A stretch of DNA of 64,000 nt from Pleodorina starrii (taxonomy: Eukaryota; Chlorophyta; Chlorophyceae; Chlamydomonadales; Volvocaceae), in NCBI GenBank assembly GCA_030267565.1, contig BRXU01000011.1, positions 610,501 to 674,500 of the forward strand, given 5' to 3'. Shown piece after piece: positions 22,086-37,100 of this stretch; positions within the stretch are counted from its first letter, which is position 1, and every line of letters starts with the position of its first letter. Under the pieces are notes generated by a model. It saw nothing but the letters and a program-made list of their open reading frames with translations, was not told the DNA's origin and did not search any database. A program made the position numbers and the translations under genes.

Positions 22086-24791
22086 ATGCAGTTCTTAGCG
22101 CGGCTAGCCCTACGACCAGCGCTGCTGGCGGGGCAGTCAGGCGTGGAAGCGACGGCACTCGCCACGGCGGCGTGCCTGCGTGTCCAGCCGGGTAATGCGT
22201 TTGCACGGCGCTGGGCCTCATCCTCCCCTCCCTCGGAAGGTTCGTTCGCCGTCGCGCTCCCCTGAACTGCTGACAGTAGGTGACGGCTGCGCTCTTACTC
22301 CGTACTGCAAGCCGGTGCTTGGGGTACCCTCCTGCCCCTCATCGCACCTTCGACGCCACCCAGCGTCCCAGCCCCATCTTGGGCGCACTGCAACGCATTT
22401 CATTTAGATAGCTTGGGCTCCATCATTCAACTTGCTTAGGCTCGGGCTTGGGTTCGGGTACCCAACTACCGCGCCAAAGGTGCACCCCAATCACTCGCCC
22501 GGGGCTCAGGTCGCCTGTGACCGTGGAGCGCCAGTGGGGAAACGCCAGTCCCTGCACTATCGCCGCAACAACAAACGCATCGGCGGCGGTAGTCCTGGGA
22601 ACAACTATCGCGAAACCTTGGTGCCGAGCACATCAGCTCTCCTAAGATGAAGGATGGTGTGTGCGAGGGTGCTATGTGAAGTGCATCATGAGGGCTAGCC
22701 CGAGGTCAAGGACACAGGAAAGCCACCGGAGCGCAGCATCTCGGCTCTCGCCGCTTGCGTGTGCGCGTGTGCGCGTGTGTGTGTTTCGCCACGGGGCCAC
22801 CTATGGCCCCACCCCGCCCGCTCCTCACGCACGCAGATGCGCTGCGCAAGGCGGAGCGGATGGTGGAGATGATGGGTCAGAGCTCCCAGCTGCAGCAGAT
22901 CATGATGAACGTGCTGCCGGGACCGATGCGCAACCCGGAAGTCTTCAAACAGCTCTTCGGGGACCCGGCCATGCGGCGCCGGATCGCGGAGATCATCGCG
23001 GCGCGGGTGGGTCGGGCTGGGCTGGGCCGGGCTGGGCTGCGCTGAAGAGCGAGTTTGTTGATCGGGTGGCTGCATACCATACATGTACATATGCGGGGCC
23101 ATATGTACATATGGCTGGGATACGAGGTATGAGTTTGGAAGGGCAAGGGCACCATGATCAAGCGTGCCGGCTGTCCATGGGACAGAGGACGGCACGAAGA
23201 GGACGGAACCTTTGGCAAGAGTGGCAAGGGTCTGTCTGACGGGCACGGGAATCGACGAATCCGCCAGGGTGCCCGCCTGGGACGCTGACGACCAGGATGG
23301 CTCCCGCTCCCGCTCCCGCACCAGCTCCCGCAAGGGAGGACTGCAGCTGCTGCTCGCCTCGAGAACCCTCCTGCCCCTCCTCCGCCCCTACCCGCCAACC
23401 CCGCCGCCCCCCAGGGCCTGTCCATCCCCGACCACCTGTTGGAGCGCATGAACCCCACCACCATGGACGAAACGTTCGCTCGTGCCTCCCGACTGGGCCT
23501 GGACCCCGGCACCATGTTCACCAAGCTCATGTCGCACCCGGGTCTGCTGGCCAAGCTGCAGCAGCCCCGCGTCATGGCGGCCTTCCTGGACATCTCCGAG
23601 GACCCCTCCCGCCAGGCCAAGTACGAGGGCGACAAGGAGCTGCTGGAGGTGGTGCACAAGGTGGGTGGGTGAGGGGAAAGCGAGCGAGGCGGAGGTGGGG
23701 TGGTGAGAGGGTCCAAACCGCTGTGCTGTGGCTGGCCGCATCCTGGCGGACAAGATCGGGGTACCGTAATACGAACAGCCCTTGCGGCCGCGTGGTGGCG
23801 TTTGCTATCGCCAATTCGCCAATATGCAGGTCCGCGAGATCATGGGCACTGCGAGGTCTGCTTCCGCGGCGGGCACAGCCAGGGAGCCCGCCGCTGCTTC
23901 GATCGAGTTGCCGCCGCCGGAGGCAGCGCCACAGGCTGGGAGCGTCGCGGCCGAAGCCGCTCCCGGTCGCACGCCGCCGCCGCCGGGCCAGCCGCCACAA
24001 TCCGACCCCGCAACGACGCGTGACGCGGATGCTGCCGATGCGAGTTGGTCTCCACCCGGCGGCGCCTCCCCGAGCAGCGGGGCGGGGATCAACCCGCTGG
24101 TGGCCCTGATGAGCACTGATCCCAAGGCGGCAAAGTGGGTCAGCTGTGCTGAGAGCGTTTGAGGATTGGGCTTGGGAGGCCTGCAAAGCGTAGAAACGCA
24201 CCCGATTCGATCCGTGCTCGCCCTGGGTCCATTTAGCTGATCGGGGGTGGTTCATGGGCACTTGGGTATATATGGGCTGCTTGCTCGATTTCCTCTTGGA
24301 CTCCTTGCCTGCCGTGGAGGCAGCAGCGCTCGGAAGTGCCCCCTCCTGAGAAGCATGCGTGTGCTGGTACCCATAATTGCATCGCAGCTAGCACTGGCAC
24401 CCCTCCTCATGCGGTTGTAAGGCTTCGGTGCAAAGACCACCGCATGTTGCTAAGTTCAGCGACTAGCCGATTCCTGCGACTTTGCCCGCAGGTGGCTGGA
24501 CAACCCGCAAGTCATGGCTGCCCTGGAGGAGGTACGGATCGCATATTGACCTGCGCCCAGTCGGTGGAGCCTCATAACGCCGAGATGACTTGTTGCAGGT
24601 GCACAAAAGCCCCTGGAAGACGGTCAAGTACGTGTTCAACCGCGATGTCATGGAGGCGTTTAAGGTGCGTGCGCTTTTGAGTAACTTGATGGCGAGCGGC
24701 TACCGGAATGTTCTGCCGTATTGACCTCAATTTCCCTCTGCACACTGCTTTCCAGGATCTAAAAGAGCTAATGCGCGGGAAGAAGCTGTAA
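22086..24791 (+). CDS. Organelle-targeted STI1-domain protein, TIC40 C-terminus-like
   Basis: Seven exons (22086-22239, 22837-23006, 23415-23660, 23830-24134, 24492-24531, 24599-24664, 24756-24791) give 338 residues. The N-terminus MQFLARLALRPALLAG, followed by an Arg-Arg-Trp-Ala-Ser-Ser stretch, looks like a cleavable mitochondrial or plastid presequence. Three STI1-like (Hop/Hip-type) helical units follow: one with MRNPEVFKQLFGDPAMRRRI; one with QQPRVMAAFLDISEDPS and YEGDKELLEVVHK; and a C-terminal one with NPQVMAALEEVHKSPWKTVK, ending LMRGKKL. The second unit matches the TIC40 C-terminal pattern (PRVQAA...NP...KY..DKEV). I see no transmembrane helix and no TPR block, so it is not a canonical TIC40. 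Exon 4 encodes an Ala/Pro-rich linker. The likely role is binding or co-chaperoning Hsp70/Hsp90-type clients in an organelle; this is inferred from the domain. Confidence 0.75.
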
Positions 24792-25499
24792 CAGCGAACC
24801 GACTTGGGTACGCTTCGCACAACCCTACGGAGCAAGGGAGGTATAGAGCACACCGTCGCCAGCAGAGCTACTACCGAATGCCGTGCCATGGCCACCATAC
24901 TGGACAAGGACCGAGGTGACCGAACTACTCATACTACTTCATACCAAACACCATGCGTAGAGCACGGGGCTGAAAAGCGGTTTAGAACGCAGTCGCACTA
25001 CGAGGGTGGCGACTGGTTTGGTAGGCTGTGCTGGTTGCCACAAGAGAGGCTGGTGCCACAAGAGGCTGTTGACATCTCTTGTGTTGTCCTTAGCGGCCCA
25101 GGAGTATCCCGGATAGGGTCCGATGCGATTGGGCCTCACGTATGTGCACAAGTTCCTGTGTCTAGCGCATAGCGTTCATGAAGTTGTTAACTCAAGCTCA
25201 GCTTTGAAGGCACACGTGCACGCGAATGGCTGATGTCTCAACATGGCATATTGCACCTCATCACGGCTGATGGCCACACACTTGCAGCTCGCGCAGATTG
25301 TAACTACCTCTCTTACGAGGCATAGCAGGGACCACAATGTGGAAAGGACGTTCATGTCACCGATATTTTTTAAATTCATTCCAGATCCAAGGCACGTACA
25401 CACGTCATATAGTTACAAGGTGGCATGGCTGGTCATGGCTTGACCTGAACTCAGCACCACTTAGTTGAGCTCAACCCTGCTCAACATATCGTAACCTGT
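24792..25499. other. Convergent 3' UTRs of the STI1-like and polyubiquitin genes
   Basis: No coding potential is seen. TGTAA at 25299-25303 on the plus strand may end the STI1-like transcript. TTACA at 25413-25417 is TGTAA on the minus strand, 83 bases beyond the polyubiquitin stop. Confidence 0.5.
25413..25417 (-). terminator. TGTAA polyadenylation signal of polyubiquitin
   Basis: The minus strand reads TGTAA 83-87 bases after the TGA at 25500-25502, the spacing expected of a volvocine poly(A) signal. Confidence 0.55.
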
Positions 25500-28368
<2,869 letters not shown>

Positions 28369-29443
28369 TCAACAGGGTCAGAGCTTACGCTTGGGATGGT
28401 TCATTCAGCGAAGGAGGGAATCGGGGGCTTTGTGGCAGGAACTTTCCCGACGTTGGTTCTCAACCGTTCCTGCAACGTCAAAACGCCTCGGACACGGGCT
28501 CAGGGCATAGTATCGCGTGGGACTAGGATGGTGATGCCCCACCAATAAACTTGTCCTGTCGTTGCAGTTTCTCTTGTATGTGCAGCAATTAGTTTCACCA
28601 CGACGGGTTTCCACGCTGGGCGGGGTGGGCCGGGAGCGGGTTGGGGCTGCCCGCTGGCTGCCTCCAACAGCCTGCTCATGCACAGTCATGCACCTCTGGC
28701 CGCACAGAAGACCAATTCGCGATCGGGCGCTACGTTTGCAAGGAAGAGCTGCAGAGCGCGCTTTCGTTGCCCAGCCGCACCAGCCAGACTGATCGGGTAA
28801 ACAACCCATGGCATTGCTCATGGGGTCCTGCAACACGGCACGCACCTTGCCTGCCCACCCATCACATCTTTAAATCACCCTATCAACGCCCGAAGGTCCA
28901 CACTTCCACAGCCAGGTCCACTGCCACGCCATTCCTCTCTCTCTCACACACGGTCGTAAACAACAAGAGAACACAATCCACCGTTATGCATCATTCCGCT
29001 GGTCCGGGAAGGAACCGCTGTTGCCGCAACGAATTGAAAGCGGTCAGCAGTCAAAAGAGGCGCCTAGTCAAGCAGAGAGCGCCACATTGGGTGTGACTCG
29101 TGCACATACCCTTGGGCCGGAAGCCCACACCGCGGGCGCTGCAGCAGCACTGTCCCACCAAGAGCCAAGCTCCCGAGCGTCAAGTTAAAAGTTAAAACCA
29201 AAAGACAACAAAAGCGAAATTCCAATCACCAGTCTGTCCCACGTCAAAGAGCCGCGCGTCGTTTGACACGCCTCCCTCCCCGTTAGGGCACAAACAACGC
29301 AGTGTTAGCAGCACGCGCGCGCACACGCGCAACGCACGCACTTGCCAACCCTTGCCCCACCGCTATGCCGTTTGTGTAATTCAGCGTAGTAGCCTCAAGG
29401 CATGCCCAGCCATCCTGTCAAGTTGTCGCCGAACGCAGTGTCC

Positions 29444-29482
29444 CATTACCAGCACCATTACCAGCACCATTACCAGCACCAT
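29444..29482 (+). repeat. 12-bp tandem repeat, three copies
   Basis: The unit ATTACCAGCACC is repeated three times without change in the spacer between polyubiquitin and the C2-LysM gene. Nothing indicates a function. Confidence 0.9.
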
Positions 29483-30143
29483 GACCCGCATGCCCCCCAA
29501 CCGCCCTCGACGCTGAGTTGCCCGCGTCTGGCAGCACCGGTCGCCCGCCCACCTGCACCCTTCCAGACTCACTCTCTGCATCCATTTGCTATGCACGCAG
29601 TAAAAGTTATTATATTCCCAGCCAAGCACGAAACCATAGGATAGGTCATTCCGTGGCGCCCCGAGGGTGGGGCGCCCCACCCTCGGAACTGGTCGCTTCA
29701 CTGTACGCCGCACGCCAGGCACCGGGTGCGCACACGTACACACATACTCAAGGTCGCTCGCAGGTCATGTCGCGCGACAAACTCGCCGTCTACCAAGGGC
29801 GGTGGGTCGCTAGGCACCCTCACTGCCCAAACGCCCGCTTTCCGCACCCAGTGCCCCTACGCAAAACTTGGGAGCATCGCGGGCGTCGTCGACTCTCCCG
29901 TCCCGGCTCACAGTCACACCGCCTGCCTCCACCCGCTTTCGCAGTCACACCGCCGACCTTCCCCACGTTAAGTTCATTAAAACGTTTGCGGGGGCAGACC
30001 GACCCATATCGCCATGCGGCAGTGACGTTTCCGCCCTGCGCCACGCCGTGCGTGCGCGTCGTGCAGCTGTATTGCCACGCCACGCCACGCCTGCCGCAGC
30101 TGACGCCAATGCCAGGGGCCGATGCCGCCGGCCGCCGGCCGCC

Positions 30144-33100
30144 CTATCGAATCCTCAGCCGGTCCCCCGGGTACAGCCTGCTGGGATTCTTAAGCAGTGC
30201 CCTGTTCTTCTGATATACGTCCTCCACCCGCTTCTTGAAGCAGGAGGCAATGTGGCACAGCGTGTCGTCCTCCTGGACCTGCGAGTGAATGACGGCGGGG
30301 GCGGGCGGGAGGAAGGCGGGCCGGGGTCCCGGGGATCGGATGAGGGGGCTGTTGTGGGTGTAGGGAGGAAAGGCGTGTTCACCGGTAGTAGCAGCCGCCA
30401 CTTTCAGCACAAGCCGGTTCCGCCCTCAATCAAGAAAAAGTACAAGCACTGCGCGAGTCCTTGCACATCACGCGCCTTCCCTCGTTCCATGCTTCCCCAC
30501 GCCACCAATTGCAGCTATGCCCGGCCCCACCTCCCTCCATCCTCAAACCTCATGCCCCATCTCCATCCCCACCCCCCTGTGAAATGGCAGATCACGAAGG
30601 ACCCCAAGCGACGACTATATCACCCAGGACGATGGCTCCTTTTCGTCCCTTGTCGTCACTGCCAATGAACCAGAAAAGGGCTGCTCCCCGCCGTCTGCCC
30701 ATTTCACAGTACGCCCCTTCACCCACCTCATAGTAAACAGGCCGCTTCTTCCAGAGATACACCAGCGCGCCTACCACCATGCCGCCAAGCACCGCCAGCG
30801 GCAGCGGCACGTGGCCCGGACCCCCGCTGGCGGGCCTGCCGGATCTTCGCGGCCCCGCGGGCGCGACCTGCCGCGACGCTGCTGTCGATGCCACCGCCGC
30901 CGCGCCTGACCCTGCCGGCCCCACCGCCATCCGCGCGCCGCCGAGTTGCCCCGACACTGACGCCGCCGTGCCGGGGGAGCCCATGACGGCGGCGCCGTTA
31001 CCGTAAAAGTGCCCGCTGCCGCTGCCATTTGCAGTCGCGACCGCGGTGAAGGAGGAGCCTTGCTGCTCAATGGCTGCGGAGGTGGCGTATCTCCCGCTGG
31101 TGGTGGCCGGAGCCATGGCGCTGGGTGTGGCTGTGGCTGTGGGTGTGTTGAGGTCGCGGAAGGCGGATGTGGAGGGCGTCTGGAGGGAGGAGGGCGAGGG
31201 ATACAGCGGAGTGAAGGTCAAGCAAATGTGGGTTGGGCAAGGGGCAACCGGGGAAGCGCGTACGCATGGCGCCTGGCGCTGATGATTACGGTACGTGGCA
31301 TTGTCGACCAGGCACAGAGTAGCTTCGCCCCTTGCCCCCCTCCGTTCGCTGCCCGCCCCGTGCTCGCGTTCCCTTTGTGCCCGCGGCCTCTGCGTCTCCG
31401 GGTCCGTGTCTGGTGCCCCGCATAGCGGCGAATTCCGGCGGATTCCGGTCAACCCACGGTCCGACGTGGCGCGGCGGCGGCGACGTGGCGGCGGTGCCGT
31501 GCACCTGCCGAGCCCTGCGCCACGTCGTGCAGCTGGTGCATATCGTGCGAGCTCTGGCGGCGTCGACCCCAACTTTGCTTCCGCCTGTCGCCCCTCTGCT
31601 ATCAGAAAAATAAATTTGCTGCCGTTTGTCCTGTTTGCCCGGGTCACCGCGCTTCGGTTCCATCGTCAACCTAAAGTCGCTACGAGATTTCGGTCTTTGG
31701 TCAGGGCCCCGCCTACCATTGGTGGCGCGGGTGCCTCCAGCGCCCGCTCCTTCGCTTGGCGTGCCGCGATGGCGTACGTGGGGGACATGGGTCGGTGCGA
31801 GCCGGCTGCAGGGAGGGGATGTTGGGGAAAGGGAAGATGGGGCAACTCGCACATGCCCGCCCTTCAGGTGCTGCGGCAGGACGCGAACACACACAACACA
31901 GTGCCTTGGATTGCTCCGCGTCGCACCGCGCTTATCAACCCACAACACGGATGCTTCATGCTTGTGCTTTTTCCCAACGCCCGGCCCCCACACAGCCGGA
32001 TTTGGGTCGGCCAGGTCAACCCCAATCCCCAGTTCCCCACCCACCCGACAGGTAGCGCAGCACCAGGCACAGCTCCGCGCTGACGCTGCGGCCCGCGGTT
32101 CGCAGCTGGAACCAGTGTACGATGGTGCCCCGGGCTGTGATGGTCAGGATGCGCAAGTCGTCGGAGCCAACCACCAAGTCGCCGCGGGGGCCAACCTGCA
32201 GCAGCTCGATCTGCGTGGGCGTGTGCGGGAGGGGGGATGGGGCATGGGGGATTTAGGGCATGGGGGAAAGGTGGCGTGGGGGAGACGGGAGGCCGTAAGG
32301 AGGGAGGGAGGGAGGTCATACAAAGCAAGTGAAGGGAAGGAGAATGGGAGGAAGCGAGGGCCGGAAGGAAGATGGTTGGAGTGGAGGTGGAAAGGTTGCG
32401 CGTTCGTGCGCATGGGAGGGGTGTATTAGGACGGACAGCGCTCTGTGCTTAGGGGCATGTGGGTGTGGACGGCTTCGGCGGCTGGGCGGTCTGTTGATGT
32501 GCCCTCATACCGCAGCGATATGGGTTTTTTCCTACTGAACCTGGGACTTTCAGAAGAGGCTCGCGTGGATTTGTCGCAGCATGATCAGCTGTGGGAGGAC
32601 AAAAACGGTACTAGGGAAGCTGGCAGGGCGCGCACGTGAGCACACGTCACATGGACTAGGCGGATGCGCTATCGCGCATTCCCTGCTGGACCTCGTTCGA
32701 ACACCATCGCAAGTTTTTGGGTACCCCGAACCGGCTGGGGTGCGCGCGTGGCCCTGGGCAGGCCGGCGGGTTCCAGCCAAACGGCTGGAATGTGATGAAG
32801 GCCGTACCCGCAGTGTATCGGTCTCGGGCATGGGGACCGAAAGCCGGCAGTCCTTCAGGAACTTGGGTTGCAATGAGCCTTTGATGACATCAGTTTTCAC
32901 CTGCAGCCCGTAGAGCAGGTGTTGGCGCTGAGTCAGGACTCCGGGTCAAGGAGAAACGAAATTCACTGAGGAGCTTCAGGTTGCACACCTCATTGCTCCC
33001 GACGCGAAGTTTGACGTAGAAGTTCTTTTCTGCGAAGTCATCTGCTTGCAGATTGCGCGCCTCTGCACAGGATGTCCATCGACTTCGTTGAACCCAATAT

Positions 33101-33177
33101 CTGCCATCAAAATGCTACAGTAATTAATTTTCGCCTTTCTACTGACCTATTACTGAGACGCAAAGCTTCCCCGCCAT
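30144..33177 (-). CDS. C2 domain - transmembrane - LysM protein
   Basis: Seven exons, 33147-33177, 32989-33062, 32808-32900, 32045-32210, 31717-31805, 30727-31179 and 30144-30278, sum to 1,041 bases: exactly 346 codons plus TAG, with all phases matching. Residues 1 to about 120 form a C2 domain: MAGKLCVSVIEARNLQADDF, YVKLRVGSNE, KTDVIKGSLQPKFLKD, PMPETDTLRIELLQV and a last strand ELCLVLRYL. The usual Asp-Pro-Tyr of loop 1 is Asn-Phe-Tyr, so calcium binding may be weak. Residues 121-270 are low complexity (Ala/Ser/Gly/Thr). One hydrophobic helix, VPLPLAVLGGMVVGALVYLW (about 275-294), is followed by Lys-Lys-Arg. A LysM module follows at about 303-346 (VQEDDTLCHIASCFKKRVED to YPGDRLRI). LysM binds chitin-type or peptidoglycan glycans. 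The start is the only ATG that completes the first C2 strand. Transcription is divergent from the ARM-like gene. Confidence 0.82.
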
Positions 33178-34155
33178 CAGTAATTGTCCAGCACAGCGCG
33201 AGGCGTCGATGCCGGGTTGAGTAACGCTGACAGCGCAGAACAGTTACGGAAAGACAGTACAGTGGAATTGCTTGTTTGGAATGAATAACATGCGACCTAT
33301 ATAGGGCTCATCGCACTCCCCGGCCCTGTCGCCTCTGAACCAACAGTCGCAGTGCCGGGCTGCCGGGTAACCAAACACAGTTAACGCTATTACTTGTGGT
33401 TGAGGTTAAAGGTGACCCAATCGATGGCGGGTAACACAGAATAACTGGCAGAGTGCAGTCCGTTAAAATTGTTGTACTACTTCACTCGGTGTGTTTTGCA
33501 ACGACCCCGGAGTCATTTGTGCCACTACATGATGAATATGAACTGCATCATAGATTACTTACCTTAACGGGATAGGACGACGTTACGCCCACCCTCTTCG
33601 CTTGCCGCTCCGTCTCCACTTGTCGAATTTCTGGGTTTATCATACATCCAGGTTGACAGGGTGTTACACTATGGGCCACTCGCCCTGAGAAGCGACGAGC
33701 ACCGGGGGCTCTGACCGGGCCGAAACACAGCGCAGGGGCGGGCGCGTGGCTACGTCCGCGCGCGCCTCGCTCCCTCGCTCACGCAAGCTGGGGCTCCCAT
33801 ACGGCCCCTGGCTAAGAATCGCAGGTTTTAACACCCTTCTACATGTCAGCTAAGTTTGTCTCCATAGGGTGCTCATATCGCGGAGTGGATGCGGTTCGGT
33901 TGGCCCAACTGTGACAACTTCTTTTTAAGACAGTGTTAAGCGAGCAACCTTACTTACCAGACAGCTCTTCGATCAAGGCAAATAACGCGTCGCGTTTACA
34001 ATCGTCCCATACATACATAAATTCTTAAATAACTCGCGAAGCGCAGTCGTCCAAAGCAAAATAGCCTCCCTGTCCCAGTGGCATCACGCGCTGTGGGCGC
34101 ATAGCTTTGAATTTTTAATACTGCAGAGAAACCTTTTAAAACATTATCTCCCCAG
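33178..34155. promoter_or_regulatory. A/T-richer region between two divergent genes
   Basis: About 980 bases of clearly lower GC separate the C2-TM-LysM start (33177, minus) from the first resolved exon of the ARM-like gene (34156, plus). The unresolved first exon of the latter probably lies here. A frame beginning MSAKFVSIGCSYRGVDA at 33843-33893, followed by gttcgg, would join in phase but is unproven. Confidence 0.45.
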
Positions 34156-37100
34156 GTGCAGTACGCCCAGGCAGGTTCGCGGCCCACGGAACCAGACCTC
34201 TGCGGAACTACTGTTGCTAAGAATGGGTTTCAAGTTGTTAATCATATTCTCGCAAGAGATCTGGCCCGCCCAAGCAGGGCGATAAACAACCCGGTGGCCA
34301 AGCTGTCCCACCCTGCCGAGCGCGCGTCCGCCTTCCCGCCTTCAGCGGGCCAGGGCTCGTCGGCGGCGGCGGCGTTGCATCGACGCGCCGACGGATTCAT
34401 CCCCGATCGAGCACTTTCGCCGCCGCCGGCGCCACCCCTTCCGCAGCAGCAGCAGCAGCAGCAACAGCAGTCCAGCTCAAGTCCGCGACCTGCGACGCAT
34501 GGCGGCGGCGGCAGCGGCAGCCCCGCCACACACGGGCGGCCGCCTCGCCCAAGCGCCGCGGCCTCAGCCCCAAACCTGCGGACCGCGCAGCCGCAAGCCA
34601 GCTCGTCTCCCCTGACTTCGCCGGCCCCGCTTCCATTGGTGCGGGGTCAGTGGACCGCGGCTGGCTCGCTCCTGGGGCCGGCACCCGCCCAAAGGCACGC
34701 AGCCGCAACAGGCCCTGAAGTCAAAGCGGCGGGGCCCGCCGCTGAAGGATCTGTACAGCAGGTGCTCCAGGCGGCGGCTGGGCCCACGTCAAGGCGGCTA
34801 GGGAGCGCGGGCAGCGGCCATTGGAGCAGCAGCAGCGGCGGCGGCGGCGGCGGCGGGAGCACGCGACCGGGGACGACGTCCTCCATGTCGTCGGTGTCAT
34901 CCTCATCGTACGGCACGCCCGCAGGCGCCGCTGTCACCGCCGTGAGGGCAGCCGCGGCCCGGTGAGGGCTGGGCCACAGCAGAGCCGCTGGTTCGGTTCG
35001 GGGTGAAGGGTGCGGTGTCTTGAGAGGCCGACGCTGCAGGCTCTGTCTCGCGCCTTGACGCAGGTCGTGGGCGTGCATCTACATTCTACAAACTTCCAAT
35101 CGCGGTTAACTCCCATCTTGCGATCCCGAAGCAGTGCTCCTTACAGTACACCGCATTACCGCACTGCTTCCTGGCGCGTCGCGCAGAGCTCCCGTCGTGC
35201 CCCTCCACCGCGCCGTGGCTTGTAGGGCCTTACTGAGAACTGTAAGCCGTGTGACGCTGCCCGCAGGTCCGCAAGCGCCCCGTCAGGGGCTGTAACCGCA
35301 TCCACGGGTGGCGGCAGCGGCACTGGCCTCGGCAGCACCAGCACCTCACGCCAGCCGCAGCGAGCCGTCGGCGTCGGCCGCAGCGGCAGCGGCAGCGGCG
35401 GCAGGGGTCAAGGCGGCGGTTGCAGCGCAGCTGGCGCCGCCGCCAGTGCCGCCTCCGGCGGCGGCGTGAGCGGTCTTCCCCTGGAGCGGCAGGTCGCGCA
35501 CTACGCCCAGGCGGGGGCGGCGGCGGCGGCCGAGGCAGACGCCGTCAAAGCAGCCATGGCGTTGCACCTGCTCAACGGGTAAGAAGACGCCGGTCCATCG
35601 TTGTGTTTCTGCTGATTGAGCTAGTACACAACCCCCAGCTTGTCATGCTGGCAGTCTCCTGTTTGGGTTTAGAAGGTCCCGGCTCCCAACGGGCTTGTCA
35701 CTGAAGAGCCCTGAGGCCCCTTTCGCGCCGCCCTGCTCGTGGGGGGCCGCCTCGCTCCGAAACCGCCTCCCCGCAGCTGCTTCCTGCGCGCCACGGGCGG
35801 CTACGAGGGGACGACGGCGCTGGCGGCCGCAGCTGCCGCCGCGGCGCCCGGTCTGGCAGCTGCGCTGGTGGAGGCGGTTTCGGAGGGCGCCCCGCAGAGC
35901 CTGGTGGCGTACAACACGCTGTCGTACTTGGCCCTGTCCGCTGAGGTAAGGAGTTGGAACCCCCGTTTGCGCTGGTGGCGGGTGGTGGCGGCCGGCGCCA
36001 CCAAGGCAGGCGCCTCCCTGGAGCCACCCGCCAGTTGCCCGCTTGCAACACATTGCTACATACCGCCCACTTGGCGTTTACCCTTATCGACTCGCCCCGC
36101 CCGGACCAAAGCCCCCGGCTGTTCACCGCTTCGCTGCGCTGTGCTTGGTTTCGCTCGCTTTCTGTAGCCCCGCCGGGCTCTCAGCCCCCCGGTACCCCGC
36201 CAGGTATGTTCCCGCCGGTATGTTACCCACCAGTGGTATTGCTGGCCCGTCCGCCAACGTCGCCTCGGTTCCTTTCACTGCCTGTGGGCATCTTTTACCA
36301 CCTCGCCCTCCTCATCGCGTGTCCGCCCCCCTCAGGTGGTTCCCCGGCTGCTGTCCTGTGGCCTGGTGGCGGTGCTGGTGGGGCAGCTGCGGGCGGCCGC
36401 CACCGCCCCCCTGGAGCAGCAGCTGCTGGTTTCGGGGCTGGGGCTGCTGGTCACCATGACCCGGGTCAGCGCCGACGCGCGGGCCAGGCTGGCTGTGATG
36501 CGGGGAGTGGCGGCGGCGCTGGCGGCGGCGCTGGGCCACCCTTCGGCGGCGGTGCGGGCGCCCGCGCTGCAGCTGGTGCAGGTGAGGGGTTCTGGTCCCG
36601 CTCCATTCACAGTTTCACACAAGAAGGGGCAGATGCCCTCGACGCCGGGTCGTGTGCACGCACTGGCTCCTGTGGCGGTGCAGTGGGGGAAGGTCTGTTG
36701 GCCTGGCGGTGGCTCTGGCGCGAGACCGCCCTCCCTGGAGGCCTGCACGGACCATTTCCAAGTGGTGTAGTTGCAAAATTCCGCGTAAGAGCGGGCGCGT
36801 CCACGCCGGGGGGTTATCCATGGATAGGCAGGAGCCCGGGCGGCCATGGGCGGTTGATCGTTCCGCCCGCAAGTGCCATGCCGTGCTGCCCTGCGCTGTC
36901 CTAATTAAGCTGCTGACCTTGGATCGCTCGTTGTTGACCGCCGCCGATACCGTCGCCGGCAACCGCATCGATTCGTCGTCCAGGAGCTGGTTCTTACGCG
37001 CAAGGTGAGGGCAGCGGCCGCGGCGAACGGGGGGGAGCCTCGCCCAGGTGTGGGCTTGCGGTCGGGAGGGGGGAGGGGTTAGGTTCCGGTTGGGCGTTCA

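Noticed and set aside
30144..31116. A stand-alone TM-LysM gene starting at an internal ATG (MAPATT)
   Set aside because: The frame continues upstream through an acceptor at 31179 and joins the C2 exons in phase to a whole number of codons, so the larger model is better.
32545..32597. A possible extra exon (GATCATGCTGCGACA...) in the C2-LysM gene
   Set aside because: It breaks phase or meets a stop. Joining 32808 directly to 32210 continues the C2 strand correctly.
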